A DNA stretch of 7,912 bases from an uncultured Verrucomicrobiota bacterium (GTDB lineage Bacteria > Verrucomicrobiota > Verrucomicrobiia > Chthoniobacterales > SZAS-18). The stretch spans positions 1 to 7,912 of the forward strand of contig CALMVM010000465.1 of NCBI GenBank assembly GCA_937873255.1, in the 5' to 3' direction. The translations under genes were made by a program, and so were the position numbers. Below are positions 1-5,974 of this stretch, piece after piece. Below the pieces are notes generated by a model. It did not search any database. It was not told the origin of the DNA and worked only from the letters and a program-made list of their open reading frames with translations. Within the stretch, counting starts at the first letter, position 1. Every line of letters begins with the position of its first letter.

Positions 1-376
1 CCTCCGGGTCACTGGCCGCCGTGTCCACGCGGCCGGCGGCCTCGTCCAGTTCCGGGTGGTCCGGCGAGACCACCACGCGCAGCCGCCGGCCGCGCGAGCG
101 CAGGTGGTCGATGATCTTGCAGCGCGTCAGATGCACCGCCCAGTTGAACACGCTGCCGCGCGACGCGTCGAACGCCGCCGCGCGCCGCCAGATCGTCACG
201 AACGACTCCTGGAGGATGTCCTCCGCGTCCCCGGGCTCGCCGACCATCCGCAGGCACAACCCGTAGAGCGGACCGCTGAGCCGGTCGTACAGCGTCGCGA
301 ACGCCGCCGGGTCGCCCCCCACGCAGGCCGCGAGCAGGCGACGGTCCTCGTCCGGCCGGGAAGGGTCGTCGTTCAT
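1..376 (-). CDS. ECF-type RNA polymerase sigma factor (N-terminal part, cut by window edge)
   Basis: Reading the minus strand from an ATG at 376-374 gives 125 residues with no stop before the window edge. Residues about 12-95 form sigma-70 region 2: an early helix (RLLAACVGGDPAAFATLYDR), then the region 2.2 core-binding block DAEDILQESFVTIWRRA (about 50-66), then the -10 recognition/melting block with FNWAVHLTRCKIIDHLRSR (about 77-95). FDASRGSVFNW resembles the SigK/RskA-linked ECF subgroup. Region 4 (-35 recognition) and any anti-sigma gene lie beyond position 1. The protein should direct RNA polymerase to a small stress regulon. It is divergent from the ferritin-like operon, with a 318-bp spacer, so that operon is a plausible target (inference). 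No clear Shine-Dalgarno precedes the ATG (pyrimidine-rich), so the start could shift slightly. The sigma identity is solid; the regulon is unknown. Confidence 0.9.
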   Translation of the reverse strand, partial: MNDDPSRPDEDRRLLAACVGGDPAAFATLYDRLSGPLYGLCLRMVGEPGDAEDILQESFVTIWRRAAAFDASRGSVFNWAVHLTRCKIIDHLRSRGRRLRVVVSPDHPELDEAAGRVDTAASDPE

Positions 377-694
377 GGGAGAGGGCGCGGCGCGGCGACG
401 GAAGACCCGTCGTCGGGTGGGAAACCCGCAAAGGGGTCGCCGGCCGTGCGGCGGGAACGCACGCGCGGCCGGGGGCCATCCAACAGGCAGGTATCGACGG
501 GCAAGCATAAAGCGGCCGGACGGGAACGACAGAAAATGCTTTCACCTCCGGCGTTTTACCCCCATGCCAAATCACCCGAACCATCCGGAAGAAAGACGGC
601 GGCGGATGCAGCGGCATCCGCAAAAGCACGATTTTACAAAGTTTATTGCGAACCATGCATCCGCCGGCGTCTCGGGAGCGGATTCTGTGAGACC
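377..694. other. Divergent intergenic region between sigma factor and ferritin-like operon
   Basis: This 318-bp spacer is open in some frames, but the translations are Arg/Pro-rich and match no family I recognise, so I treat it as non-coding. The first half is very GC-rich, with short alternative pairings (ACCCG/CGGGT/ACCCG at 405-428) that would lie in the sigma factor leader. The second half has AT-rich patches (529-545 and 622-648) where divergent promoters would fit. It also holds a palindrome cluster at 602-664, listed separately. Confidence 0.6.
602..664. promoter_or_regulatory. Palindrome plus extra half-site (possible operator) upstream of the ferritin-like operon
   Basis: GCGGATGC (602-609) and GCATCCGC (614-621) form a perfect 8-bp inverted repeat with a 4-base loop. 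A further exact GCATCCGC lies at 657-664, 43 bp after the second arm, about four helical turns. An AT-rich stretch with TTTACA (633-638) lies between. The layout resembles an operator with a distal half-site around a promoter, but the -10 box would be poor (around 655-661). The repeats are directly visible; the regulatory role is inferred. Confidence 0.3.
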
Positions 695-1663
695 ATGAAC
701 CCGTCTCTACCAACTCCAGAACTCGCCACTTCCCACGGCCGCCGTGATTTCCTGCGTAAATCGGGCCTCGCCGCCTTCACCGCCGCGATGGCCCCGCTAG
801 CGCTCAGCGGCGTCGGCTCCATCTTCGGCGCGACTCGCGCCGATGCCGCCGGCAAAAGAAAGGCGTCGATCCTCTCCGACACGGACATCCTCAATTTCGC
901 GCTGAACCTCGAATACCTCGAGGGCGAGTATTACACGAAGGCGGTGTACGGCACGGGCTTGGCGGCGAACGGCGTCACCGTCTCCGGTGCGGGCACGGCC
1001 GGCACCACGACCTACCCTGCCACTGCCAAGGTGACGTTCTCCGACCCGCGCATCCTGGGTTATGCGACGGAAATCGCGCTCGACGAGATCGCCCACATCA
1101 AGTTCCTGCAATCGGCTCTGGGCAACGCGGCCATCGCCAAGCCGGCCATCGACCTGGCCGGAGCGTTCAACGCCAGCGCGCAGGCGGCGGGCATCTCCAA
1201 CACGTTTGACCCGTACGCGAGCGACGCGGCCTTCCTGCTCGGCGGCCTGACGCTGACCGACGTGGGCATGACCGCCTACATCGGAGCGGCCGCCTTCATC
1301 AACAGCAAGTCGGTCCTGGCTTCCGCCGCCGGCATCCTGGCCACCGAGAGCTACCACGCCGCGACGCTGCGGACGAACCTCTACCGCATCAACTACTCCG
1401 ACTCCACGCAGTTCTACGGCCAGGCGCTCAACAAGATCTCCGATCTGCGCGACTCGCTCGACGGACCGCGCGACCTCGACCAGGGCATGACCAACGCCGA
1501 TGGAACCTCCAACATCCTGGTGGCTGACGCCAGCACCATCGCCTTCCCGCGTCTGCCCGGCCAAGTGCTCAACATCGTCTACAGCAAGATCGGCGCGACC
1601 TCCGGTGGGTTCTTCCCCAACGGCGTCAATGGTGGCCTCACCGCTGGCAACCCCAACCCCTAA
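695..1663 (+). CDS. Tat-exported ferritin-like domain protein, copy 1
   Basis: 322 residues from the ATG at 695. The frame is open further upstream, but that part is low-complexity Arg/Pro translation, and the Tat signal fixes the start. Residues 15-50 are a twin-arginine signal (GRRDFLRK, then a hydrophobic stretch, ending near ADAA), so the protein should be exported folded. Residues about 60-230 are a four-helix ferritin-like domain (Ferritin_2 type, as in plant desiccation-related proteins): helix A with E73/E76/E78, helix B with E131-I-A-H134, helix D with E218-S-Y-H221. The helix C position that holds Glu in the neighbour copy is Thr (T188), so the di-metal site may be incomplete. The C-terminal region ([27 protein letters not shown]) is shared with the next gene. 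Role in iron/oxidant handling or desiccation protection is family-level inference. A weak GGGAG at 674-678 is the only ribosome-site candidate. Confidence 0.88.
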   Translation: MNPSLPTPELATSHGRRDFLRKSGLAAFTAAMAPLALSGVGSIFGATRADAAGKRKASILSDTDILNFALNLEYLEGEYYTKAVYGTGLAANGVTVSGAGTAGTTTYPATAKVTFSDPRILGYATEIALDEIAHIKFLQSALGNAAIAKPAIDLAGAFNASAQAAGISNTFDPYASDAAFLLGGLTLTDVGMTAYIGAAAFINSKSVLASAAGILATESYHAATLRTNLYRINYSDSTQFYGQALNKISDLRDSLDGPRDLDQGMTNADGTSNILVADASTIAFPRLPGQVLNIVYSKIGATSGGFFPNGVNGGLTAGNPNP

Positions 1664-1703
1664 TCCGCCAACCTCACCTTTTTCCAAGGAAACAAAACTT
1701 ACT

Positions 1704-2636
1704 ATGAACCTTGCTTCTCCTACTCCCGATCTGATGGCCCGTCTACGCAACCGCGTCAGCCGTCGCCGCTTCCTGCGTCAGAGCGCCATCGCCAGTGCCG
1801 TCGCGGTTGCCGCGCCGGTTGCCGGGACGATGCTTGCTCCCTCGACGGCCAGCGCCGCCGTCACGGACCTCGACATCCTCAACTTCGCGCTGAATCTCGA
1901 GTACCTCGAAGGCGAATTCTACGCCAACGGCTTCTTCGGCCGCGGCTTTGATTCGCTGGGCATTGCCGTGACCGGCACGGGCAACGCGGGCACCACCACG
2001 GTCAAGGCAAACCCGCAGGTGAACTTCACCAGCGCGATCATCCGCAACTACTTCGCGGAGATTGCCAATGACGAAATCGCCCACGTTCGCTACCTGCGTT
2101 CGGTGCTGGGTAACAACGCCATCGCTCGGCCGCCGCAGGATTTGCTGAACTCGTTCAACACGCTGGCGGTAGCGGCGGGTCTGGGCACCAGCTTCGACCC
2201 GTACGCGAGCCAGGAAAACTTCCTGCTCGGCGCGTTCATCTTCGAGGACGTGGGCGTGACGGCTTACAGCGGCGCGGCCCCGCTCATCAGCAACCCGGAT
2301 TACATCCCGCCGGCGGCGGGCATCCTGGCGGCGGAAGCGATCCACGCGGGGATGATCCGCCAGACGCTCTATCGGTTGAACTACACCGACTCGACCCAGG
2401 CGCTGGCGCTGGCGGTCAACAAGATCTCCGACCTGCGCGACTCGCTCGACGGCACGGCTGATCTCGACCAGGGCATCACCGCTCCGGACGGCACGGCGAA
2501 CATCGTGCCCACCGACGCCAACGGCATCTGCTTCGCGCGGACGACCCGGCAGGTGTTGAACATCGTCTATGGCGGCGTCAATGCGACCAAAGGCCTGTTC
2601 TTCCCGCAGGGTGTGAACGGCAACATCAACTCGTAA
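1704..2636 (+). CDS. Tat-exported ferritin-like domain protein, copy 2
   Basis: 310 residues from the ATG at 1704, with AAGGA at 1686-1690, 13 bases upstream, as the likely ribosome site. The Tat motif is SRRRFLRQ (residues 19-26), followed by an Ala/Val-rich hydrophobic segment and a probable cleavage near TASAA (49-53). The ferritin-like domain spans about 54-225 and keeps the full predicted ligand set: E66/E69/E71 in helix A, E124-I-A-H127 in helix B, E181 in FEDVGVTAY (helix C), E211-A-I-H214 in helix D. The C-terminal block ([36 protein letters not shown]) closely matches copy 1. It starts 40 bp after copy 1 and is followed by a strong terminator, so the two form one operon. The pair may form a mixed or two-type extracytoplasmic assembly (inference). 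Substrate and ferroxidase activity cannot be read from sequence. Confidence 0.88.
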   Translation: MNLASPTPDLMARLRNRVSRRRFLRQSAIASAVAVAAPVAGTMLAPSTASAAVTDLDILNFALNLEYLEGEFYANGFFGRGFDSLGIAVTGTGNAGTTTVKANPQVNFTSAIIRNYFAEIANDEIAHVRYLRSVLGNNAIARPPQDLLNSFNTLAVAAGLGTSFDPYASQENFLLGAFIFEDVGVTAYSGAAPLISNPDYIPPAAGILAAEAIHAGMIRQTLYRLNYTDSTQALALAVNKISDLRDSLDGTADLDQGITAPDGTANIVPTDANGICFARTTRQVLNIVYGGVNATKGLFFPQGVNGNINS

Positions 2637-2682
2637 CGCCAGAACAACGGATCGTCCCCCCGGGCGTTCCTCGAAAATCAGT

Positions 2683-2724
2683 GAACCGCCACGGTGCCAA
2701 TGGTCACCGTGGCGGTTCTTTTTT
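2683..2724 (+). terminator. Rho-independent terminator of the ferritin-like operon
   Basis: A perfect 14-bp stem (GAACCGCCACGGTG at 2683-2696 with CACCGTGGCGGTTC at 2705-2718) has an 8-base loop and is followed directly by six T (2719-2724). It lies 46 bases after the stop of the second ferritin-like gene. It is among the clearest intrinsic terminators one could see, and it separates the ferritin-like pair from the downstream peptidase-like gene. Confidence 0.95.
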
Positions 2725-2764
2725 GGGTGGATGGCATTCGGAAAATGCTCCCCACCGCCGGAGA

Positions 2765-2793
2765 TTTACAACGGCGGCAAATTTCCCTAGCGT
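2765..2793 (+). promoter_or_regulatory. Candidate promoter of the cysteine-peptidase-like gene, with short leader
   Basis: TTTACA (2765-2770) matches the -35 consensus at 5 of 6 positions. A 17-bp spacer leads to TAGCGT (2788-2793), which keeps the T, A and final T of the -10 box. Transcription would begin near 2800, giving an almost leaderless message for the ATG at 2802. An inverted repeat CCGCCG/CGGCGG (2755-2760, 2772-2777) flanks the -35 box. This is pattern matching only; the -10 box is weak. Confidence 0.3.
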
Positions 2794-2801
2794 TGCTGCG
2801 C

Positions 2802-3671
2802 ATGTTTACCCGGCGGGCATTCCTGACCACCCTCGGACTGGCGGCGGCCGGCACGGCGACCGGAGCGCGCGCACGCCCGGCGGCCGACGCGACGCCGGAG
2901 GTCATTAGCCAGAAGACCTTCGGGGACATGGCGTGCGGGCCGTGCGCGCTGGCCAACGCGCTCGTCCACGGCGACGCCGATTGCCGACGGGCTTTTGCCC
3001 GTCTGGAGGGGTACGACGCGCTGGAGCGGGTGGGGACGATCATCCAGCGGTTCGGCACCAAGCCGTCCGAGACCTACCACGGACGGCGGGCGCGTTATGA
3101 AAAAACCGGCGGCCTGACGAGCGAGGACATGCCGTTTTTCGCCAACGACCTTCTGAGCGCGCTGGACCTGGCGGCGGTCGAGGGCCGCTGGCTCAACGTC
3201 AACGCGGGCGAGAGCGGCCGGGCGCATTTGCGGCGGATTCACGGGTTATTCTCCGACGCGCTGGCGGCCGGGATGCCAGCGGTGGTGGAGGTGCGTTCGT
3301 TCGGGGCCAACACCGCCGCGGAGGGTGGGGCGGTGTGGAACGGACTACAGGGCCACTGGATGCCGGTGGTCGGACTGGAGCCCGCCACGCTGCCGGAAGT
3401 CGCCACCGGTTACGTGTGCAGGTTCGCCAATTCGGCGACGGGGACGGTGATCCAGGGGTATGCCTACGCGGAACTGTACCGGCCGTTCACGGCGACGCAC
3501 GGGTTCAAGTTGAAGGAGGACGGCACGCAGAAATGGGAGTGGATCACGGGTTATCCGTACATCCTGCTCCAGGCTCCCGAACTCGGGCTCGACACCCAGA
3601 AGCGTCCCTGGCACGAGCGCACGTACATGTCGCTCAGCTACGCCGTCAGCCGGGCGGCGGGCCGTCCGTGA
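2802..3671 (+). CDS. Tat-exported papain/C39-like cysteine peptidase-fold protein
   Basis: 289 residues from the ATG at 2802. The frame extends upstream into the terminator, so that longer start is unlikely. Residues 4-8 (RRAFL) plus a hydrophobic Ala/Gly/Leu stretch make a Tat signal ending around 22-28. The mature part has the order expected of a papain-like fold of the C39 type: Q37 (SQKTFGDMA), nucleophile candidate C45 in ACGPCALANAL, H185 in QGHWMPVVGL, and N210 in RFANSATG. No other domain or membrane segment is seen. The CGPC string (45-48) looks like a thioredoxin motif but sits where C39 proteins have their active Cys, at the start of a helix. Substrate is unknown; peptidase, amidase or inactive homologue all remain possible. 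It follows the ferritin-like terminator and is probably its own transcription unit, ending at a hairpin. Confidence 0.65.
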   Translation: MFTRRAFLTTLGLAAAGTATGARARPAADATPEVISQKTFGDMACGPCALANALVHGDADCRRAFARLEGYDALERVGTIIQRFGTKPSETYHGRRARYEKTGGLTSEDMPFFANDLLSALDLAAVEGRWLNVNAGESGRAHLRRIHGLFSDALAAGMPAVVEVRSFGANTAAEGGAVWNGLQGHWMPVVGLEPATLPEVATGYVCRFANSATGTVIQGYAYAELYRPFTATHGFKLKEDGTQKWEWITGYPYILLQAPELGLDTQKRPWHERTYMSLSYAVSRAAGRP

Positions 3672-3674
3672 GGC

Positions 3675-3703
3675 GGCCGGGCGTTGCGAAACAACGCTCG
3701 GCC
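3675..3703 (+). terminator. Strong hairpin after the peptidase-like gene, without U-tract
   Basis: Left arm GGCCGGGCGTTG (3675-3686), loop CGAAA (3687-3691), right arm CAACGCTCGGCC (3692-3703): 12 pairs with one G-U. It begins 3 bases after the stop codon. No T-run follows, so it may be a weak or Rho-assisted terminator, or a 3'-end stabiliser between this gene and tsaE. Confidence 0.5.
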
Positions 3704-3742
3704 TCTGGACAGGCGCGCCCTTCACGGACAACCTCTCTGCCG

Positions 3743-3763
3743 TTCCGCGTTTCGCATTTCGCT
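3743..3763. repeat. Three heptad-phased degenerate repeats just before tsaE
   Basis: TTCCGCG, TTTCGCA and TTTCGCT follow each other at exact 7-base spacing and end one base before the tsaE ATG. They occupy the place where a ribosome binding site would be, and no Shine-Dalgarno is seen. The opposite strand reads as AAATGCG-like heptads, similar to the array at 6929-6948. Confidence 0.4.
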
Positions 3764-3764
3764 G

Positions 3765-4184
3765 ATGCCCGACACATTCTCTACCGCCGGCCCGCAGGAA
3801 ACCGCCGCGCTCGGCCGCCGGTTCGCCGCCGACGCGCGGCCGGGCGACGTGTGGGCGCTGGCCGGCGATCTCGGCGCGGGCAAGACGCATTTCGTGCAGG
3901 GAATCGCCGATGGCCTCGGCGCGGCGGGGCCGGTCACGAGCCCGACGTTCACCCTCGTCCACGAATACCACGGCGGGCGACTGCCGGTATTTCACTTTGA
4001 CTTCTACCGCCTGGAAAGCGCGTCCGAGGTGTTGGCGCTCGGGTGGGAGGAATACATCGACGAAGGGGGCGGGTTGACGCTCGTCGAATGGGCCGACAAA
4101 TTTCCCGCGATCCTGCCGCCGGGAACGCGCTGGTGGCGGTTCGAGATCGGCGGAGGCGACGTGCGGCGGATCGTGGCAGATTGA
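3765..4184 (+). CDS. tsaE: tRNA t6A biosynthesis ATPase TsaE (YjeE)
   Basis: 139 residues, normal for the family. TsaE is the cytoplasmic P-loop ATPase that works with TsaB and TsaD to put the threonylcarbamoyl group on A37 of ANN-decoding tRNAs. Visible motifs: Walker A GDLGAGKT (34-41), the switch-like block [11 protein letters not shown] (58-68), the acidic HFDFYRL (77-83) and LVEWADKF (106-113), all family hallmarks. The ATG at 3765 gives a standard N terminus; the frame is open upstream to about 3684 but that part is not TsaE-like. No Shine-Dalgarno is seen; heptad repeats take its place. The stop at 4182-4184 is 9 bases before the tsaB ATG, so the two are co-transcribed. TsaD is not in the window. 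Confidence 0.95.
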   Translation: MPDTFSTAGPQETAALGRRFAADARPGDVWALAGDLGAGKTHFVQGIADGLGAAGPVTSPTFTLVHEYHGGRLPVFHFDFYRLESASEVLALGWEEYIDEGGGLTLVEWADKFPAILPPGTRWWRFEIGGGDVRRIVAD

Positions 4185-4193
4185 CACGCCATC

Positions 4194-4832
4194 ATGTTTC
4201 TCCTGGCTCTGGATTGCTCGACATCCCTCGGCACCGTGGCGCTTGCGCAAGGCGAGGACATGGAAAATTATCGTATTATCCGCCGCATGGAGTTTGCGGC
4301 CGGACGCGGCCACGGCGGGACGTTCTTCACGGCGTTGGGGCAAGCGATGGACGAGGTCCGGACGGCGGCTGAACCGTTGGAAGCCATCCTCGTCGGCCTG
4401 GGGCCGGGTTCGTATTCGGGAGTGCGTCAGGCCATCGCCGCGAGCGTGGGATTGGCGACCGCCACCGGCGCGCGGTTGAGAGGCGTGCCCTCGGCGGTGG
4501 GCGTGCGGCACCCGAATCGCTTTTACCAGACGGTCGGCGACGCGCGGCGCGGGTCGTATTATTACACGGCCGTGCGGGATGGAGTTTGTGTCGCCGGCCC
4601 GGAACTGCTCCCCGACGCCGCCTCGCTTCAGGCCCGCCTCGCGGAGCGCCACGACTGGCCGGTGCGGGTGATGGAAACCGCTTTGCCCGGTGGCTTGCTG
4701 GCCGACGCCACGCTCACCCGGGTGGAAGCCGGCAATTTGCTGGCCGCACCGCGCGAGACCCATTGGTTGCCGCCCCTGGAGCCGATCTACCTGCGACCGG
4801 TCAGCATCACCCTGCCAAAAACCGTCCCGTGA
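4194..4832 (+). CDS. tsaB: tRNA t6A biosynthesis complex dimerisation subunit TsaB (YeaZ)
   Basis: 212 residues, near the usual family size. TsaB is the ASKHA-fold partner that pairs with TsaD and is needed for t6A37 formation; it is not itself the catalyst. The N terminus FLLALDCSTSLGTVAL (2-17) and the block VGLGPGSYSGVR (67-78) are the standard TsaB signatures, the latter equal to GPGSFTGLR in other bacteria. The middle HGGTFFTALGQAMDEV (40-55) fits the helix of the TsaB-TsaD interface. The C-terminal half is variable and ends with the usual PIYLRP-type tail (EPIYLRPVSITLP). It starts 9 bases after tsaE and overlaps alr by 4 bases (GTGA), so translational coupling is likely. Confidence 0.93.
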   Translation: MFLLALDCSTSLGTVALAQGEDMENYRIIRRMEFAAGRGHGGTFFTALGQAMDEVRTAAEPLEAILVGLGPGSYSGVRQAIAASVGLATATGARLRGVPSAVGVRHPNRFYQTVGDARRGSYYYTAVRDGVCVAGPELLPDAASLQARLAERHDWPVRVMETALPGGLLADATLTRVEAGNLLAAPRETHWLPPLEPIYLRPVSITLPKTVP

Positions 4833-5974
4833 GCCGCGCCCGTCCCGAACCGCGCACCCGCTGTTGGGCCGAGATCGACCTGGGGGCGATCCGGCACAAC
4901 GCCCGCGTCGTGCGCGCGCGCGTCGGCCGGCGCGCGACGATCCTCGCCGTGGTCAAGGCCGACGCCTACGGGCACGGCATGGGACCGGTCGCGCGTATGC
5001 TGCACCGCCGGGGTACGGTGCGCGATTTCGCTGTCGCCAACGTCGCCGAGGCCCTCCGCCTGCGCGAACACCTGCCGGTCGCGCCCATCACGGTCCTCTC
5101 GACCGCCCTGCCCGACGAACGCCCCGAGATCGTCCGCCAGAATTTCCGCCCGTGGGTGTCGAGCCTCGCGGAGGCGCGGGATTACGCGCGGCTCTCCCTG
5201 CGCCTGCGCGACAACAACAACGGCGGCAACCGCTTCGGCATCGTGCTGGCCGTGGACACCGGGATGGGCCGCGAAGGCGTGCTGCCCGAACAATTGCCCG
5301 GCCTGCGGCGGATGATCGCCCGGCAATTGGGAATCCTCGTGGAGGGGGTCGTCACGCACCTGCCGTCAGCGGACGAGGATGCGGCGTTCACGAACACGCA
5401 GCTCGCCGGGTTCGACGAACTATTGGAGAACGGCACGCCCGCCGCCGCCCGCCACGCGCACAACAGCGCCGGCCTGCTCGGCTTCGGGCTCGGCGCGCAT
5501 TGCAACGTCGTCCGGCCCGGGCTGATGCTCTACGGCGTGTCGCCGCTGCCCGCGCAACAATCCCTCCTGCGCCCCGCGTTGACGCTCAAGACCCGCGTGA
5601 CGCTCGTGCGCGAATTGCCCGCCGGCCACGGGGTCAGCTACGGGCGCACGTTCATCACGCCCCGGCCGATGCGCGTCGGCACGCTGGCGGCCGGTTACGC
5701 CGACGGCTATCCACGGCACCTTTCCAACGCGGGCGCGGACGTCCTCGTGCGCGGCCGGCGCTGCCCGTTGCTCGGCCGCGTGACGATGGATCAGGTCATG
5801 ATCGACCTGAGCGCCTTGCCCACCGTCGAGGCGGGCGAGGAGGTCGTGCTCCTCGGCCGGCAGGACGCACAGGAGATTCCTGCCGCCGAACTCGCCGCCA
5901 AGGCCGGCACGATCCCTTGGGAAATCTTCACCGGCCTGAGCGCGCGCGTCGGGCGGTATCACTTCGGCGGCTGA
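4829..5974 (+). CDS. alr: Alanine racemase
   Basis: 381 residues from a GTG at 4829 whose GTGA overlaps the tsaB stop; an upstream start would run through tsaB in another frame. The enzyme is PLP-dependent and interconverts L- and D-alanine for peptidoglycan. An N-terminal TIM-barrel carries the PLP lysine K43 (AVVKADAYGHG); the C-terminal beta domain carries the second base Y290 (AAGYADGYPRHLSNAG) and the MDQ motif (320-322). The VDTGMGR motif is present (142-148) with R148, but the position of the carbamylated Lys of the Geobacillus enzyme is Ala (A141). W364 sits where that enzyme has Tyr354 (TIPWEIF). Family assignment is secure; the reaction rate or side specificity may differ. Its 3' end overlaps the opposite-strand hydrolase by 16 bp, leaving no room for a separate terminator. 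Confidence 0.94.
   Translation: MSRARPEPRTRCWAEIDLGAIRHNARVVRARVGRRATILAVVKADAYGHGMGPVARMLHRRGTVRDFAVANVAEALRLREHLPVAPITVLSTALPDERPEIVRQNFRPWVSSLAEARDYARLSLRLRDNNNGGNRFGIVLAVDTGMGREGVLPEQLPGLRRMIARQLGILVEGVVTHLPSADEDAAFTNTQLAGFDELLENGTPAAARHAHNSAGLLGFGLGAHCNVVRPGLMLYGVSPLPAQQSLLRPALTLKTRVTLVRELPAGHGVSYGRTFITPRPMRVGTLAAGYADGYPRHLSNAGADVLVRGRRCPLLGRVTMDQVMIDLSALPTVEAGEEVVLLGRQDAQEIPAAELAAKAGTIPWEIFTGLSARVGRYHFGG

Noticed and set aside
405..435. Attenuator-like alternative hairpins in the sigma factor leader
   Set aside because: The ACCCG/CGGGT/ACCCG pairings are only five bases long in very GC-rich DNA and may arise by chance; no leader peptide or U-tract accompanies them.
56..694. Upstream extension of the ferritin-like copy 1 reading frame
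   Set aside because: It crosses the sigma factor on the other strand and is basic low-complexity; the Tat signal marks the start at 695.
797..1750. Minus-strand open frame opposite ferritin-like copy 1
   Set aside because: The residue pattern ([19 protein letters not shown]) mirrors the plus-strand gene; no domain, and it is a third-position GC shadow.
2802..3671. Thioredoxin-like protein, based on CGPC
   Set aside because: There is no Trp before the motif, no cis-Pro region and no thioredoxin strand order; Q/C/H/N spacing fits a papain-like fold better.
3345..4763. Long minus-strand open frame opposite the peptidase-like gene, tsaE and tsaB
   Set aside because: No family motif, and tsaE and tsaB on the plus strand are unmistakable.
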